A stretch of DNA of 64,000 nt from Proteus cibi (GTDB taxonomy: Bacteria; Pseudomonadota; Gammaproteobacteria; Enterobacterales; Enterobacteriaceae). The translations under genes and the position numbers were made by a program. The stretch covers positions 148,391 to 212,390 of the forward strand of contig NZ_PENW01000026.1 in NCBI RefSeq assembly GCF_003144405.1, read 5' to 3'. Shown here one piece after another: positions 41,946-52,387 of this stretch (positions are counted from its first letter, which is position 1; each line of letters begins with the position of its first letter). Under the pieces are notes generated by a model, which saw only the letters and a program-made list of their open reading frames with translations, was not told where the DNA came from and did no database searches.

Positions 41946-41954
41946 TTCAGTTAC

Positions 41955-42863
41955 CTACTTTAAATCGTCCACATAGCCAAGGCTACGTAAAGCACGTTCA
42001 TCATCAGCCCAGCCAGCTTTGACTTTCACCCAAAGTTCTAAGTGAACTTTGTTTTCAAATAAGTCTTCCATATCCATACGGGCTTCAGTACCAATTTTCT
42101 TGATTTTCGCACCTTTATTACCAATAACCATTTTTTTCTGGCCTTCACGCTCAACCAGAATTAATCCGTGGATATCATAGCCACCACGCTCATTGGTAAC
42201 GAATTGTTCAATTTCAACAGTGACAGAATAAGGTAATTCTTCACCTAAAAATCGCATCAATTTTTCACGAATAATTTCTGATGCCATAAAACGCTGAGAG
42301 CGATCAGTGATATAATCTTCAGGAAAGTGATGAGTCGCTTCAGGTAAACATTTACGCACGATTTTCGCTATCGTATCGATATTCATGTCTTTTTCAGCAC
42401 TGATCGGCACAACATCAAGAAAATCCATTTGTTGGCTTAAAAAGCCAATATGTGGAAGTAACTTGGTTTTATCAGTCACGTTATCTACTTTATTAATGGC
42501 TAATAAAACAGGGCAACGCAATGATTTTAATTTATTTAACACCATTTCGTCATCAGGCGTCCAGTTGGTACCTTCAACAACGAAAATAACTAATTCAACA
42601 TCACCAATTGAACTGCTTGCTGCACGGTTCATCAGTCTGTTGATAGCTCGCTTTTCTTCAATATGCAAGCCGGGTGTATCCACATAAATCGCTTGGTAAG
42701 CACCATCTGTATCAATACCCATGATACGGTGACGCGTCGTTTGCGGTTTACGAGATGTAATAGACACTTTCTGCCCCAGTAATTGGTTCAGTAGTGTTGA
42801 TTTTCCCACATTTGGGCGACCGACTATCGCAATAAATCCGCAATAGGTTTGTTCTTCGCTCAT
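41955..42863 (-). CDS. era: GTPase Era
   Basis: Essential GTPase that binds the 3' end of 16S rRNA in 30S maturation. 302 aa: G1 motif GRPNVGKS at 15-22, DTPG near 62-65, NKVD near 124, and a C-terminal KH domain with [13 protein letters not shown]. Overlaps rnc by four bases (ATGA). Confidence 0.97.
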   Translation of the reverse strand: MSEEQTYCGFIAIVGRPNVGKSTLLNQLLGQKVSITSRKPQTTRHRIMGIDTDGAYQAIYVDTPGLHIEEKRAINRLMNRAASSSIGDVELVIFVVEGTNWTPDDEMVLNKLKSLRCPVLLAINKVDNVTDKTKLLPHIGFLSQQMDFLDVVPISAEKDMNIDTIAKIVRKCLPEATHHFPEDYITDRSQRFMASEIIREKLMRFLGEELPYSVTVEIEQFVTNERGGYDIHGLILVEREGQKKMVIGNKGAKIKKIGTEARMDMEDLFENKVHLELWVKVKAGWADDERALRSLGYVDDLK

Positions 42864-43540
42864 TCAAGCTCCAGTTGTATTAATGCCTGTTCAGCAGCGG
42901 CCTGTTCAGCTTTACGACGGCTTGTTCCCATCCCTTTGACAGGTTGTTCGATACCGCTTATCTGACAATGGATCGTAAACTCTTGATCATGGGCTTCGCC
43001 TCGAACCTGTACCACAATATAAGAAGGTAAAGGTAAATGACGGCCTTGCAGATACTCTTGCAAACGAGTTTTAGGATCTTTTTGCTTATCGCCCGGACTG
43101 ATTTCAGCCAAACGATTCTCATACCAGTTTAAAATAATTTTTTCGATATTTTGAATATCACTATCAAGGAAAATTGCACCAATTAAAGCTTCTACCGTAT
43201 CTGCTAAAATTGATTCGCGACGAAAACCGCCACTTTTTAATTCCCCTGGGCCTAAACGTAAGCACTCGCCTAGTTCAAATTCACGCGCTAATTCAGCGAG
43301 AGTATTTCCACGAACAAGCGTTGCTCTCATTCGGCTCATATCACCTTCATCAACACGAGGAAAGCGATGATAAAGTGCATTAGCAATCACATAGCTTAGA
43401 ATTGAATCACCTAAAAATTCTAAACGTTCATTATGTTTACTGCTGGCACTTCGATGCGTTAAAGCCTGTAGTAATAATTCATTTTGCGTAAAAGTATAGC
43501 CCAGTTTCTTTTGTAACTGGTTTACTAATAAAGTATTCAT
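42860..43540 (-). CDS. rnc: Ribonuclease III
   Basis: Cuts double-stranded RNA in rRNA processing and mRNA control. 226 aa: nuclease signature [11 protein letters not shown] with Glu41 and Asp45, second acidic patch [13 protein letters not shown], and a double-stranded-RNA-binding domain from about 155 ending [16 protein letters not shown]. Upstream lies a hairpin that may be its own substrate. Confidence 0.97.
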   Translation of the reverse strand: MNTLLVNQLQKKLGYTFTQNELLLQALTHRSASSKHNERLEFLGDSILSYVIANALYHRFPRVDEGDMSRMRATLVRGNTLAELAREFELGECLRLGPGELKSGGFRRESILADTVEALIGAIFLDSDIQNIEKIILNWYENRLAEISPGDKQKDPKTRLQEYLQGRHLPLPSYIVVQVRGEAHDQEFTIHCQISGIEQPVKGMGTSRRKAEQAAAEQALIQLELE

Positions 43541-43641
43541 GTGCGATCAATTTCCATAACTTAATTTGAAGCACACGCAACAAATCTGTTTAAGACAACG
43601 AGAAATTATCGGGTTGGATAACAGAACTGTTGCGTTTGCAC

Positions 43642-43666
43642 TGGCTCCTGTTAATAGCAGGAGCCA
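43642..43666 (-). other. Perfect hairpin in the leader of rnc
   Basis: A 9-bp perfect stem TGGCTCCTG with CAGGAGCCA and a 7-base loop, between lepB and rnc, without a T run. E. coli rnc is autoregulated by RNase III cutting a leader stem-loop; this could be the counterpart, although the stem is short for RNase III unless it extends by non-canonical pairs. Confidence 0.45.
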
Positions 43667-43735
43667 ATCATATTTAAAGAAGCGACATATTCTACACTTA
43701 GATAAGAAGGAATGCTGTCGCTATTTTGTTAATAA

Positions 43736-44707
43736 TTACTTAATGCCACCGATACGGCTAAAACGAACGCCAGTTGGCCATTCATTTTCTACTTTTTCAA
43801 AGCTCATCCAGATTGTTGTTGCTTTACCTACTAAGTTTTTCTCTGGAACAAAGCCCCAGAAGCGACTATCCGAACTACCGTCTCGATTATCACCCATCAT
43901 AAAGTAATGACCTTCAGGAACAATCCACGTACCGACAGGTAATCCGGGTTGGATAAACTCAGGCATCGTCATATCACCCGGTATTGTCATAATACGGTGA
44001 GAGACTTTATCAATAGTTTCTACCCTTTCTTCTTCACGTAATTGAGTTGCTGTTGAAATAGGCTCCTCAATTGGAATAGATTTCATACCATTAATACGCT
44101 GACCACCTGGTACATTTTGTAATAATAGCGTCCATTCACTTGGATAAGCAGTACCATAAGTTACTGATATTTCTTCATTACAAATAGTCTTATCACAATT
44201 TGGATAGATATGTAGTTTTTTCGACATCATATCATAAACAATTTTATCGCCTGGTAACCCAATAACACGTTTAATAAAATCAGTAGATGGATCACGAGGA
44301 TATTTAAATACGGCGATATCACCTCGTTTCGGCTTCCCTGTATTAATTAACGTGGTTTGTGTAATTGGATCTTTTAATCCATAAGCAAACTTTTCAACCA
44401 AGATAAAATCGCCAACCAACAAGGTTGGCATCATGGAGCGAGAAGGTATTTGAAACGGCTCATACACAAATGAACGCAGAACCAAAACAATAATCAAAAC
44501 TGGGAATAAAGAGCCTAATGTCTCTGCCCAGCTTGGTTTATTAATTGATTTTGCTAACTCTTGCTGATCCTCGGTCCCTTGCGTCATCTCTTGAAGACGC
44601 TTTAGTTTTGCTTTTCGGGCTGGCTTGAGCTTAAAGCGCTCAATTCCCCAAAAAACTCCCGTTATTAGCGTTGCCAGCGTTAGGATCAAGGCAAACGTGT
44701 TAGCCAT
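43736..44707 (-). CDS. lepB: Signal peptidase I
   Basis: Removes signal peptides from exported proteins at the outer face of the inner membrane. 323 aa: two membrane segments (about 4-22 and 66-80), catalytic Ser91 in IPSRSMMPTL, general-base Lys146 in FIKRVIGLPGD, and the C-terminal box GDNRDGSSDSR. Fourteen bases after lepA. Confidence 0.96.
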   Translation of the reverse strand: MANTFALILTLATLITGVFWGIERFKLKPARKAKLKRLQEMTQGTEDQQELAKSINKPSWAETLGSLFPVLIIVLVLRSFVYEPFQIPSRSMMPTLLVGDFILVEKFAYGLKDPITQTTLINTGKPKRGDIAVFKYPRDPSTDFIKRVIGLPGDKIVYDMMSKKLHIYPNCDKTICNEEISVTYGTAYPSEWTLLLQNVPGGQRINGMKSIPIEEPISTATQLREEERVETIDKVSHRIMTIPGDMTMPEFIQPGLPVGTWIVPEGHYFMMGDNRDGSSDSRFWGFVPEKNLVGKATTIWMSFEKVENEWPTGVRFSRIGGIK

Positions 44708-44721
44708 GTTTTCTCCTTAAA

Positions 44722-46518
44722 TTATTTATCTTTACCAACATGAAGAATGGCTAAAAACGCTTCTTGTGGTAGCTCTACGTTACCAATTTGCTTCATACGT
44801 TTTTTACCATCTTTCTGTTTCTGTAACAGTTTCTTCTTACGGCTAACGTCACCACCATAACATTTGGCTAATACGTTTTTACGTAACTGCTTAACAGTTG
44901 AACGAGCAATAATATGGTTACCAATTGCCGCTTGGATAGCGATATCAAACTGTTGGCGTGGAATAAATTCTTTCATTTTTTCCACCAGCTCACGGCCACG
45001 ATAAGGTGCATTATCATTATGTGTAATCAATGCTAAAGCATCAACGCGATCACCGTTAATCAAGACATCTACACGTACCATGTTAGAGCCTTGGAAGCGA
45101 ATAAAGTTATAGTCTAAAGAAGCATAACCGCGTGATGTTGATTTTAAGCGATCAAAGAAATCTAATACCACTTCAGCCATCGGAATTTCATAAGTCAATG
45201 AAACCTGATTACCATGATAGACCATATTGGTTTGAACACCGCGTTTTTCGATACATAAAGTAATTACGTTACCTAAATATTCTTGCGGTAATAACATATG
45301 GCATTCAGCGATAGGCTCTCTGATTTCCTCAATATTATTGAGTGGTGGTAATTTAGACGGGCTATCCACTAATACAATATCACCATTCGTCATTTCGACT
45401 TCATAAACAACGGTTGGTGCCGTTGTAATCAGATCGAGGTCATATTCACGTTCTAAACGTTCTTGAATAATCTCCATATGAAGAAGACCCAAGAAACCAC
45501 AACGGAAACCGAAACCTAATGCAGATGAGCTTTCTGGTTCATAGAATAATGAAGCATCGTTTAAGCTTAATTTACCTAATGCATCGCGGAATGATTCATA
45601 GTCATCAGAACTAATTGGGAATAAACCCGCATAAACCTGTGGCTTAACTTTCTTAAAGCCTGGCAATGGTTTATCTGCTGGTTTTTGTGCCGCAGTTAAA
45701 GTATCCCCGACAGGAGCACCTAAAATATCTTTAATACCACAAACAACCCAGCCGACTTCACCACAATTTAATGATGTAGTATCAATTTGTTTTGGCGTAA
45801 AAATACCAATACGGTCAATGTTATAAACCTGTCCCGTACTCATTACCTTGATTTTATCGTTTTTGCTGACTTTACCGTTTTTAACACGGATCAGTGAAAC
45901 AACACCAAGGTAATTATCAAACCAAGAGTCAATAATCAGTGCTTGTAATGGCGCGTCTGCATCACCTTCAGGTGCTGGAATTTCTTTAACAAGACGTTCG
46001 ATAACTTCTTTAACACCAATACCTGTTTTTGCAGAGCAACGCACTGCATCTGTGGCATCAATCCCCACAATGTCTTCAATTTCTTCAGCAACACGCTCGG
46101 GCTCTGCTGCTGGTAAATCTATTTTATTTAAAACGGGAACGACGGTGAGATCCATATCCATCGCTGTATAGCAGTTTGCTAATGTTTGCGCTTCAACCCC
46201 TTGCCCAGCATCTACGACCAATAAGGCGCCTTCACACGCAGCAAGTGAACGAGATACTTCATAAGAGAAGTCAACGTGTCCTGGGGTATCGATAAAGTTA
46301 AGCTGATAAACTTCACCGTCATCAGCGGTGTAATTCAAGGTTACGCTTTGCGCTTTGATTGTAATACCACGTTCACGCTCAAGATCCATAGAATCAAGAA
46401 CCTGCGCAGCCATTTCACGATCTGATAAGCCACCACAAATTTGAATAATTCGATCTGATAACGTCGATTTACCGTGGTCAATATGTGCGATAATGGAAAA
46501 GTTACGTATGTTTTTCAT
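44722..46518 (-). CDS. lepA: Elongation factor 4 (LepA)
   Basis: Ribosome-bound GTPase related to EF-G, implicated in initiation, biogenesis and back-translocation. 598 aa: G1 motif HIDHGKST at 12-19, DTPGHVDF near 78, NKIDLP near 132, and the LepA-specific C-terminal domain ending near [18 protein letters not shown]. First gene of the lepA-lepB unit. Confidence 0.97.
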   Translation of the reverse strand: MKNIRNFSIIAHIDHGKSTLSDRIIQICGGLSDREMAAQVLDSMDLERERGITIKAQSVTLNYTADDGEVYQLNFIDTPGHVDFSYEVSRSLAACEGALLVVDAGQGVEAQTLANCYTAMDMDLTVVPVLNKIDLPAAEPERVAEEIEDIVGIDATDAVRCSAKTGIGVKEVIERLVKEIPAPEGDADAPLQALIIDSWFDNYLGVVSLIRVKNGKVSKNDKIKVMSTGQVYNIDRIGIFTPKQIDTTSLNCGEVGWVVCGIKDILGAPVGDTLTAAQKPADKPLPGFKKVKPQVYAGLFPISSDDYESFRDALGKLSLNDASLFYEPESSSALGFGFRCGFLGLLHMEIIQERLEREYDLDLITTAPTVVYEVEMTNGDIVLVDSPSKLPPLNNIEEIREPIAECHMLLPQEYLGNVITLCIEKRGVQTNMVYHGNQVSLTYEIPMAEVVLDFFDRLKSTSRGYASLDYNFIRFQGSNMVRVDVLINGDRVDALALITHNDNAPYRGRELVEKMKEFIPRQQFDIAIQAAIGNHIIARSTVKQLRKNVLAKCYGGDVSRKKKLLQKQKDGKKRMKQIGNVELPQEAFLAILHVGKDK

Positions 46519-46642
46519 TCTGAAATTATTTTTCTCTATTGCTTTGCTCTATAAATCTGGCTTTGGAGTCATTCATGGACACAAAGCGAAAACTCTATAT
46601 TGCAGGAGTTATTATTGATGACGCATTCTACACACTAGAGAC

Positions 46643-46648
46643 ATTATA
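46643..46648 (-). promoter_or_regulatory. Possible lepA promoter -10 box
   Basis: TATAAT on the minus strand, 125 bases upstream of the lepA start, with only a weak -35 (TGTTTG) 17 bases away. The 301-base gap 46519-46819 otherwise holds only the rseC terminator. Confidence 0.35.
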
Positions 46649-46780
46649 CTCAAAGAAACGTTCATCAAACACAAACATTTATGCTAAGACTTGCATTTAT
46701 TTATAATTTTTCGTGGGTAATTTCCAGATATAGAAACGTGTTGATTTAAGATAAATATTATTACAAAAGCAGCATGATAA

Positions 46781-46808
46781 AAAAGATGGGGCAATTGCCC
46801 CATCTTTT
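46781..46808 (-). terminator. Terminator of the rpoE-rseABC operon
   Basis: A perfect 28-bp palindrome with outer arms AAAAGATGGGGC and T runs on both sides. It lies 11 bases after the rseC stop. Confidence 0.85.
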
Positions 46809-46819
46809 TAATTAACTCA

Positions 46820-47284
46820 TTATTCTTGAAATTGAACCTTAAGTTCATGGGGTGGAAGCCCTATTTGCAAGACAATAGGTTCAAAACCTTCATCTTTACT
46901 CCACCAAGTCGCCACTTTTTTGGCAAATAAAAAACCAAGGGCGCCTCCCACAAGTCCACTGCAAAAAATAGCAAATTCACTCGAAAACCAAAGGCTTGCA
47001 ATGCCCGCGACAATAAATAAGCCAATAAGCGGTGTTAAATACACTAGCATTGCGGAAAGAAGTAGATTGTTTTCAGGAATACCCACTTCCACTTTTTGCC
47101 CTTCGACTAAAGGTTGTGCTACGGGAAGTTCGAGTTGATGCACTGTCTCAGGTCCTATTTTATTTAATAAATAAGAACCACACGCAGCGCGAGCTTGGCA
47201 ACTACCACAGCCAGAAGACGATCCATAGCGCAATAACGCACGTCCTTCATGCCAATGTATCACTGTTGCCCACTCTTTAACCAT
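46820..47284 (-). CDS. rseC: SoxR-reducing / sigma-E regulator RseC
   Basis: Inner-membrane protein linked to positive control of sigma-E and to reduction of SoxR with the Rsx complex. 154 aa: a cysteine cluster GCGSCQARAACG near residues 23-34, then two membrane segments (about 77-97 and 103-120). Last gene of the operon. Confidence 0.93.
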   Translation of the reverse strand: MVKEWATVIHWHEGRALLRYGSSSGCGSCQARAACGSYLLNKIGPETVHQLELPVAQPLVEGQKVEVGIPENNLLLSAMLVYLTPLIGLFIVAGIASLWFSSEFAIFCSGLVGGALGFLFAKKVATWWSKDEGFEPIVLQIGLPPHELKVQFQE

Positions 47285-47297
47285 AACTTATACCCTT

Positions 47298-48266
47298 TTA
47301 CTTTTTCGTAAATACAACACTATTCACTATCGCTTGTGCCGTAGGAAATGGTAACTGACCAATAAAGGTAATTTCATTACCTTCTTTGACGTAGGTATAA
47401 ATTGTATTACGACCATACCGCAACATTTTATCACGTTCGGGCGAATTAACCTGTTGACCGCTTTTATTAACATAAATAGAGAAGTCAAATAAGCCATCGC
47501 TAAATAAAATAGACTGACTAAATTCAGTTTCAGAAATTTGATGGTTACTGCGTTTTACCTCTTTAAACCCCTCAGGTAATTGACTAACCGACCAGTTATA
47601 AACCAAAGGCTTAGCTTTGGGCACCAGCAATAAAGGTGGCATATTGACGGTACGTAACGAATTAAGTTCAGTTTTGACTTCATTCCCTTCATTAACAGTG
47701 ATCACGCGAAATTGTTCAATAATGTCATTATTCTTATCTAACAGATCGACTCTTAAAGGCAGATATCTTTCTTCATCAATAAACAAGACATAATCATAAC
47801 GGTCATTATTTTTTGATAGTACACGAACAACTCGGCTTGGAATATCACCAATATGCGTTCTACCTGCATCAATAAAATTATAATAATCTGATAATTCATT
47901 GAAATTTTGGTAAATGATAGAAGGGATATAATCAACGATATGATCATTTCTTAAGCTAAAAGCATCTAAGCCCGGCTCAAAATAACTGATTTCATCACCA
48001 CGTTGAACTATTTCACGGCGAGTACTATCCATTTGCATTAATTGTGCAAGCGGTTTGCCATCAATAAGAGTGTGACGGTAGCGAATAGGAACAATACCTT
48101 GAGAATTGATATTGATAAAAGATAATTCATAGGTAGAGCTTTGACTTGTCTGACCCATCCTTTGCAACAAAGCCTCGACACTACCTGTTTGAGGTTGTGC
48201 CAAGGCTTGTATCGGCATTGACAGGCTGCCCACCAGCAATAAGGTGGATAACCATGATTTTTTCAT
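47298..48266 (-). CDS. rseB: Periplasmic sigma-E regulator RseB
   Basis: Binds RseA and shields it from DegS, releasing it when it senses lipopolysaccharide or lipoproteins. 322 aa: signal peptide to about residue 23 (IQALAQ), a large LolA-like domain (to about 205) and a smaller C-terminal domain. Lies between rseA and rseC. Confidence 0.95.
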   Translation of the reverse strand: MKKSWLSTLLLVGSLSMPIQALAQPQTGSVEALLQRMGQTSQSSTYELSFININSQGIVPIRYRHTLIDGKPLAQLMQMDSTRREIVQRGDEISYFEPGLDAFSLRNDHIVDYIPSIIYQNFNELSDYYNFIDAGRTHIGDIPSRVVRVLSKNNDRYDYVLFIDEERYLPLRVDLLDKNNDIIEQFRVITVNEGNEVKTELNSLRTVNMPPLLLVPKAKPLVYNWSVSQLPEGFKEVKRSNHQISETEFSQSILFSDGLFDFSIYVNKSGQQVNSPERDKMLRYGRNTIYTYVKEGNEITFIGQLPFPTAQAIVNSVVFTKK

Positions 48267-48313
48267 TACGACTATTTCATTCCCACACGTTATTTATACA
48301 TTCACATCTATTA

Positions 48314-48940
48314 TTACTGTGCTGCTACGGGGTGAGTTTCACCTTGAGCGCTAACTGGCGCTTCATTTTGTGGTGCATTATAGATACGACGATCTAACTC
48401 ATACTGTTGCAACATTAAGCCAAGGCGCTGATTACGCTCTTGTAAACGTGTTTGTTGGTCTTTACCTAAAGTATCGTTTTGAAGATTTAAGCTTACTGGT
48501 GAACCTGCCCCCATAATAGGTTGAGTATTAAATACAGGCGTATCTACTTGGAAATCTTCAGAACCACTTTTTCCATTATATTGCTGAACACCAACAATAA
48601 CAGCTAATGAAACACAAGCCGCGACACCGATTTGAGTTAACTGACTTGCCCAAGGACGTAACGTTTGTAAGAAAGAGTGCTGACGCCATTGTGATGGCGC
48701 AGGTTGCTGCTCTCGTTGTTGTTCAGGACTTATGCGAACAGGTTCATTCTCTAAAGCGAGCGCAACACGACTTGCGATATCGAAGTGGACTACTTCACCT
48801 ACATCACCACGCATTGTGTCACGAATTAAATGGTAGCGTTGCCATGTCTCTTTCATGGAGTCATCACGAGCAATTGTACCCATTAATTCTTTATCAAGAA
48901 CTTCGCCATCCATAAATGCAGAAAGTTTTTCTTTTTGCAT
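48314..48940 (-). CDS. rseA: Anti-sigma-E factor RseA
   Basis: Membrane anti-sigma factor that holds RpoE and is cut by DegS and RseP under envelope stress. I start at 48940 (MQKEKLSAFMDGE, 208 aa) from family alignment and an AAGG site; the longer ORF adds 12 unrelated residues. Cytoplasmic domain about 1-90, one membrane segment about 103-120 (ACVSLAVIVGVQ), and a Gln-rich periplasmic tail. Confidence 0.95.
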   Translation of the reverse strand: MQKEKLSAFMDGEVLDKELMGTIARDDSMKETWQRYHLIRDTMRGDVGEVVHFDIASRVALALENEPVRISPEQQREQQPAPSQWRQHSFLQTLRPWASQLTQIGVAACVSLAVIVGVQQYNGKSGSEDFQVDTPVFNTQPIMGAGSPVSLNLQNDTLGKDQQTRLQERNQRLGLMLQQYELDRRIYNAPQNEAPVSAQGETHPVAAQ

Positions 48941-48978
48941 GTAAAAGTACCCTTCAGTCAATGATGGTTCACCCACAA

Positions 48979-49557
48979 TTAAAACTCTTGTATTAATGGT
49001 TGAACCTTATTATCAATAGCTTCTCGCGCCCTAAAAATACGTGAACGTACTGTTCCGACAGGGCAATCCATAATGACCGCTATCTCTTCATAGCTCAGCC
49101 CGTCAAGTTCCCGAAGTGTAATAGCAACCCTTAAATCTTCAGGTAATGACTCTATGGTGTGAAAAACCACTCTCCGTAACTCTTCAGACAACATTAAATT
49201 CTCAGGGTTCGAAATTTCTTTTAGTGCATTGGGTGATTCGAAATTTTCAACATCACTTGCATCTAAATCATTCGAAGGCGGACGTCGCCCCTGTGCGACC
49301 AGATAATTTTTTGCTGTATTTACAGCAATGCGATAAAGCCATGTGTAAAAAGCACTATCTCCACGAAAAGAACCGATGGCACGATAAGCTTTAATAAAGG
49401 CTTCTTGCGAAACATCTGGCACATCGCCCTGTGGTACATAACGGGAAATCAGGCTTGCTACCTTGTGTTGATAGCGGATAACCAGCAAATTAAAAGCGTT
49501 CTGGTCACCATTTTGTACCTTTTCAACCAACATTTGGTCCGTTAACTGCTCGCTCAT
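48979..49557 (-). CDS. rpoE: Extracytoplasmic-function sigma factor RpoE
   Basis: Sigma-E directs the response to misfolded outer-membrane proteins. 192 aa with region 2 (VSQEAFIKAYRAI, FYTWLYRIAVNTAKN) and region 4 (LRVAITLRELDGLSYEEIA, GTVRSRIFRAREAI). First gene of rpoE-rseA-rseB-rseC. nadB, its divergent neighbour in E. coli, is absent. Confidence 0.97.
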   Translation of the reverse strand: MSEQLTDQMLVEKVQNGDQNAFNLLVIRYQHKVASLISRYVPQGDVPDVSQEAFIKAYRAIGSFRGDSAFYTWLYRIAVNTAKNYLVAQGRRPPSNDLDASDVENFESPNALKEISNPENLMLSEELRRVVFHTIESLPEDLRVAITLRELDGLSYEEIAVIMDCPVGTVRSRIFRAREAIDNKVQPLIQEF

Positions 49558-49656
49558 TAGAGATGGACTCTCCCGAAGTCAAGCTTCGCACTATTTTTAA
49601 ATGACTCCGTCATATTTACTCTCGTTATTCCTTCTCGTTTTTATGAGCTACAAGAC

Positions 49657-49684
49657 TTAGAGCGTAAAAATAGTATGAAGTTCA
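49657..49684 (-). promoter_or_regulatory. Sigma-E-type autoregulatory promoter of rpoE
   Basis: On the minus strand TGAACTT (49678-49684) and TCTAA (49657-49661) are separated by 16 bases, the sigma-E pattern GAACTT-N16-TCTNA. It lies about 100 bases upstream of rpoE, as with the E. coli autoregulated promoter. Confidence 0.75.
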
Positions 49685-49853
49685 ATTCAATCATTATTTT
49701 AAGAGATGAATCACAAAAAAATCATCATGGTGATCACCCAACCAAAATGCAATTTGCCAATAAAAAAACGATAACACAATGATATTATTTAAATATATAC
49801 GATTACTTACAACAATATATATTATCTTAAACAATGTATTATTAAATATAGAT

Positions 49854-50609
49854 TTAATAATACAAATAAAAGTCAGTCACCCAAGATTGGAACTTCTCGG
49901 TATAGTGCCCTTCATTATTACGAATAATAAGTTCATCTGTACTGCATTCAACACTATCTTGATTTTGTCTTTGAAACGCTAACAAAATTCGATGATAAGG
50001 TTTATCCGCACTGTCTTTAATATTAACGCGTTTTACAACATGCCACTCTTTTTTTTCTGCAATTTCAATAAATTGCTCACCAATAGAATAAGGTAATACA
50101 ACACAGAACAACCCATCTTCAGTGATAAGTGATTGCGCACTATCTAACAATCCCTCATGCGTTAAGGTTTTGGTATAACGAGCTTGCTCGCGCATATCAT
50201 TTCGACACGCAATTGCCGGCTCAAAATAAGGTGGATTACTAACAATCAAATCATACTTCTTTTGCACTTGCTCCGCATAATGATGAATATCACTATGATG
50301 GATATGAATAAATGCGTGCCATAGTGACTCTTGGGTATTTTCTGTAGCTTGTAATGCCGCTTTCTCATCAAGTTCAATACCATCAATACACTCAATTTTA
50401 TTTGCTCGTTGAGCTAACATTAATGCAATTAGTCCACTCCCCGTACCAATATCAAGTGCTCTTTTGACATTATTAATAGGTGCCCAAGCCCCTAATAAAA
50501 CACCATCTGTCCCCACTTTCATTTCACACTGATCATGAGCAACAAAAAATTGTTTGAATGTAAAACCACCTTTGCGTAATCCCGCTTTTTTCACTTTCTT
50601 ATGATTCAT
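49854..50609 (-). CDS. trmN: tRNA1(Val) (adenine-37-N6)-methyltransferase TrmN
   Basis: Methylates A37 of valine tRNA. The 251-aa protein has the SAM-binding motif ALDIGTGSGLIALMLA and the catalytic NPPYFEP. The N-terminal GGFTFKQFFVAHDQCEMKVGTDGVLLG, read in pieces, is typical of YfiC. It is 10 residues longer at the N-terminus than some homologues. Divergent from srmB as in E. coli. Confidence 0.93.
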   Translation of the reverse strand: MNHKKVKKAGLRKGGFTFKQFFVAHDQCEMKVGTDGVLLGAWAPINNVKRALDIGTGSGLIALMLAQRANKIECIDGIELDEKAALQATENTQESLWHAFIHIHHSDIHHYAEQVQKKYDLIVSNPPYFEPAIACRNDMREQARYTKTLTHEGLLDSAQSLITEDGLFCVVLPYSIGEQFIEIAEKKEWHVVKRVNIKDSADKPYHRILLAFQRQNQDSVECSTDELIIRNNEGHYTEKFQSWVTDFYLYY

Positions 50610-50874
50610 CTATTAACTCTATTGATTTGCACAGCAATCTCTTTTTTTATTGCTTATCAATCATGTCATGGAAAAAGAGATATATGATAAGATAACGTTT
50701 CTACAACCCCTATCTTAACATTAAACTATTTGTATACGATGCACGCTTATTTAGATTAAGCCTAAAAACAACGAATACCTTCGTCTATCGGTAATATATA
50801 ATGTGATAGCGGTAAATCCTCTGGCTTTTAGCGGGGGATAATGTCAAAATCCGCGCCCTAAACAGAGGTATACA

Positions 50875-52239
50875 ATGACAGCCACGACATTTTCCAGTCT
50901 TGAACTTGATGAAAGTTTATTGACCGCATTAGAAGAAAAAGGATATCAACGTCCTACTGCTATTCAAGCAGATGCAATTCCAGCTGCAATGGATGGACGC
51001 GATATTTTAGGCTCTGCGCCAACAGGCACAGGGAAAACTGCGGCCTTTTTGCTTCCAGCAATTCAGCACTTGCTTGATTATCCACGTAAAAAATCAGGTC
51101 CGCCGCGTATTCTTATCCTGACACCAACACGCGAACTTGCCATGCAAGTTGCCGATCAGGCAAAAGAATTATGTGCGCACACCCATTTAGATATCGCCAC
51201 GATCACAGGCGGTGTTGCTTATATGAATCACGCTGAAGTCTTCAGCGAGAACCAAGATATCGTTGTTGCAACAACAGGTCGTTTATTACAGTATATCAAA
51301 GAAGAAAACTTTGACTGCCGTGCTGTGGAAATGCTGATTTTAGATGAAGCAGATCGCATGTTAGATATGGGTTTTGCTAACGATATCGAAACGATTGCAG
51401 GTGAAACTCGCTGGCGCAAACAGACATTACTGTTCTCTGCAACACTAGAAGGTAATGCGGTTATTGATTTTGCACAGCGCATTCTCAACGAGCCTGTAGA
51501 GCTTAATGCCGATCCCTCTCGCCGTGAACGTAAAAAAATTCAGCAGTTCTATTATCATGCAGATAATCTCGAACATAAAACAGCGTTACTTGCTGCATTA
51601 TTAAAGCAAGACGATGTTAAAAAATCGATTGTCTTTGTTCGTAAAAGAGAACGAGTAAGAGAGCTTGTTACTGCATTAGAAAAACAAGGTATTAAATGTA
51701 GTTACCTTGAAGGTGAAATGGCACAAACACAGCGTAACGATGCGATCAAACGTTTAGAATCAGGCAAAATGAATGTGCTTGTTGCCACAGACGTTGCTTC
51801 TCGTGGTCTTGATCTTGATGACATTACACACGTTTTCAATTTTGACTTACCTCGTACTGCGGATGTTTACTTACATCGTATTGGTCGTACAGGACGCGCT
51901 GGTCGTAAAGGTATCGCAATTTCATTAGTTGAAGCTCACGACCACCCATTATTAGGAAAAATTGGTCGTTACGTTCAAGAGCCAATTAAATATCGTGTTG
52001 TTGCAGAACTACGTCCAGAAACCAAGGCACCAAGCCTGAAAGCAACATTCAAACCTTCGAAAAAAGTGCTTGCAAAACGCAAAGCGAAAAAAGAAGAAGA
52101 GAAAAAAGCAGTTAAAGAAAAAGTACGGACTCGCGATCGTAAAAATATCGGTAAACGTCGCAAAGCAGTCACTGAGCATACAGAAAAAAAGGTTGCGCCT
52201 ACTGCACCAGCAAAAGAAACGAATACTGATAACAAATAA
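50875..52239 (+). CDS. srmB: ATP-dependent RNA helicase SrmB
   Basis: DEAD-box helicase for early 50S ribosome assembly. 454 aa: Q motif near 24-31, Walker A APTGTGKT at 48-55, DEAD at 158-161, SAT near 190, and the helicase C domain with RIGRTGRAGRKG. The C-terminal 70 residues are Lys/Arg-rich and low-complexity, as expected for RNA binding. Confidence 0.95.
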   Translation: MTATTFSSLELDESLLTALEEKGYQRPTAIQADAIPAAMDGRDILGSAPTGTGKTAAFLLPAIQHLLDYPRKKSGPPRILILTPTRELAMQVADQAKELCAHTHLDIATITGGVAYMNHAEVFSENQDIVVATTGRLLQYIKEENFDCRAVEMLILDEADRMLDMGFANDIETIAGETRWRKQTLLFSATLEGNAVIDFAQRILNEPVELNADPSRRERKKIQQFYYHADNLEHKTALLAALLKQDDVKKSIVFVRKRERVRELVTALEKQGIKCSYLEGEMAQTQRNDAIKRLESGKMNVLVATDVASRGLDLDDITHVFNFDLPRTADVYLHRIGRTGRAGRKGIAISLVEAHDHPLLGKIGRYVQEPIKYRVVAELRPETKAPSLKATFKPSKKVLAKRKAKKEEEKKAVKEKVRTRDRKNIGKRRKAVTEHTEKKVAPTAPAKETNTDNK

Positions 52240-52262
52240 TCTATACTCTTTCTGATGTTATA

Positions 52263-52299
52263 AAAAAACCGTAGCTATACAATATAGTTACGGTTTTTT
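52263..52299 (+). terminator. srmB terminator
   Basis: A long stem beginning AAAAAACCGTA and ending TACGGTTTTTT with a 3-base loop and one internal mismatch. Confidence 0.85.
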
Positions 52300-52329
52300 G
52301 TTATTTTCTCTTTTGTCTAAATTACATAG

Positions 52330-52360
52330 AAAAAAAGCCCGATATTTTCATACCGAGCTT
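52330..52360 (-). terminator. grcA terminator
   Basis: On the minus strand AAGCTCGGTAT pairs with ATATCGGGCTT (two G-U pairs) around GAAA, followed by six or more T. Confidence 0.8.
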
Positions 52361-52387
52361 ATGATTAACTTATTACTTTAGTGAAAA

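Noticed and set aside
49558..49853. Decayed nadB remnant
   Set aside because: No stretch in any frame resembles L-aspartate oxidase; the gap looks purely intergenic.
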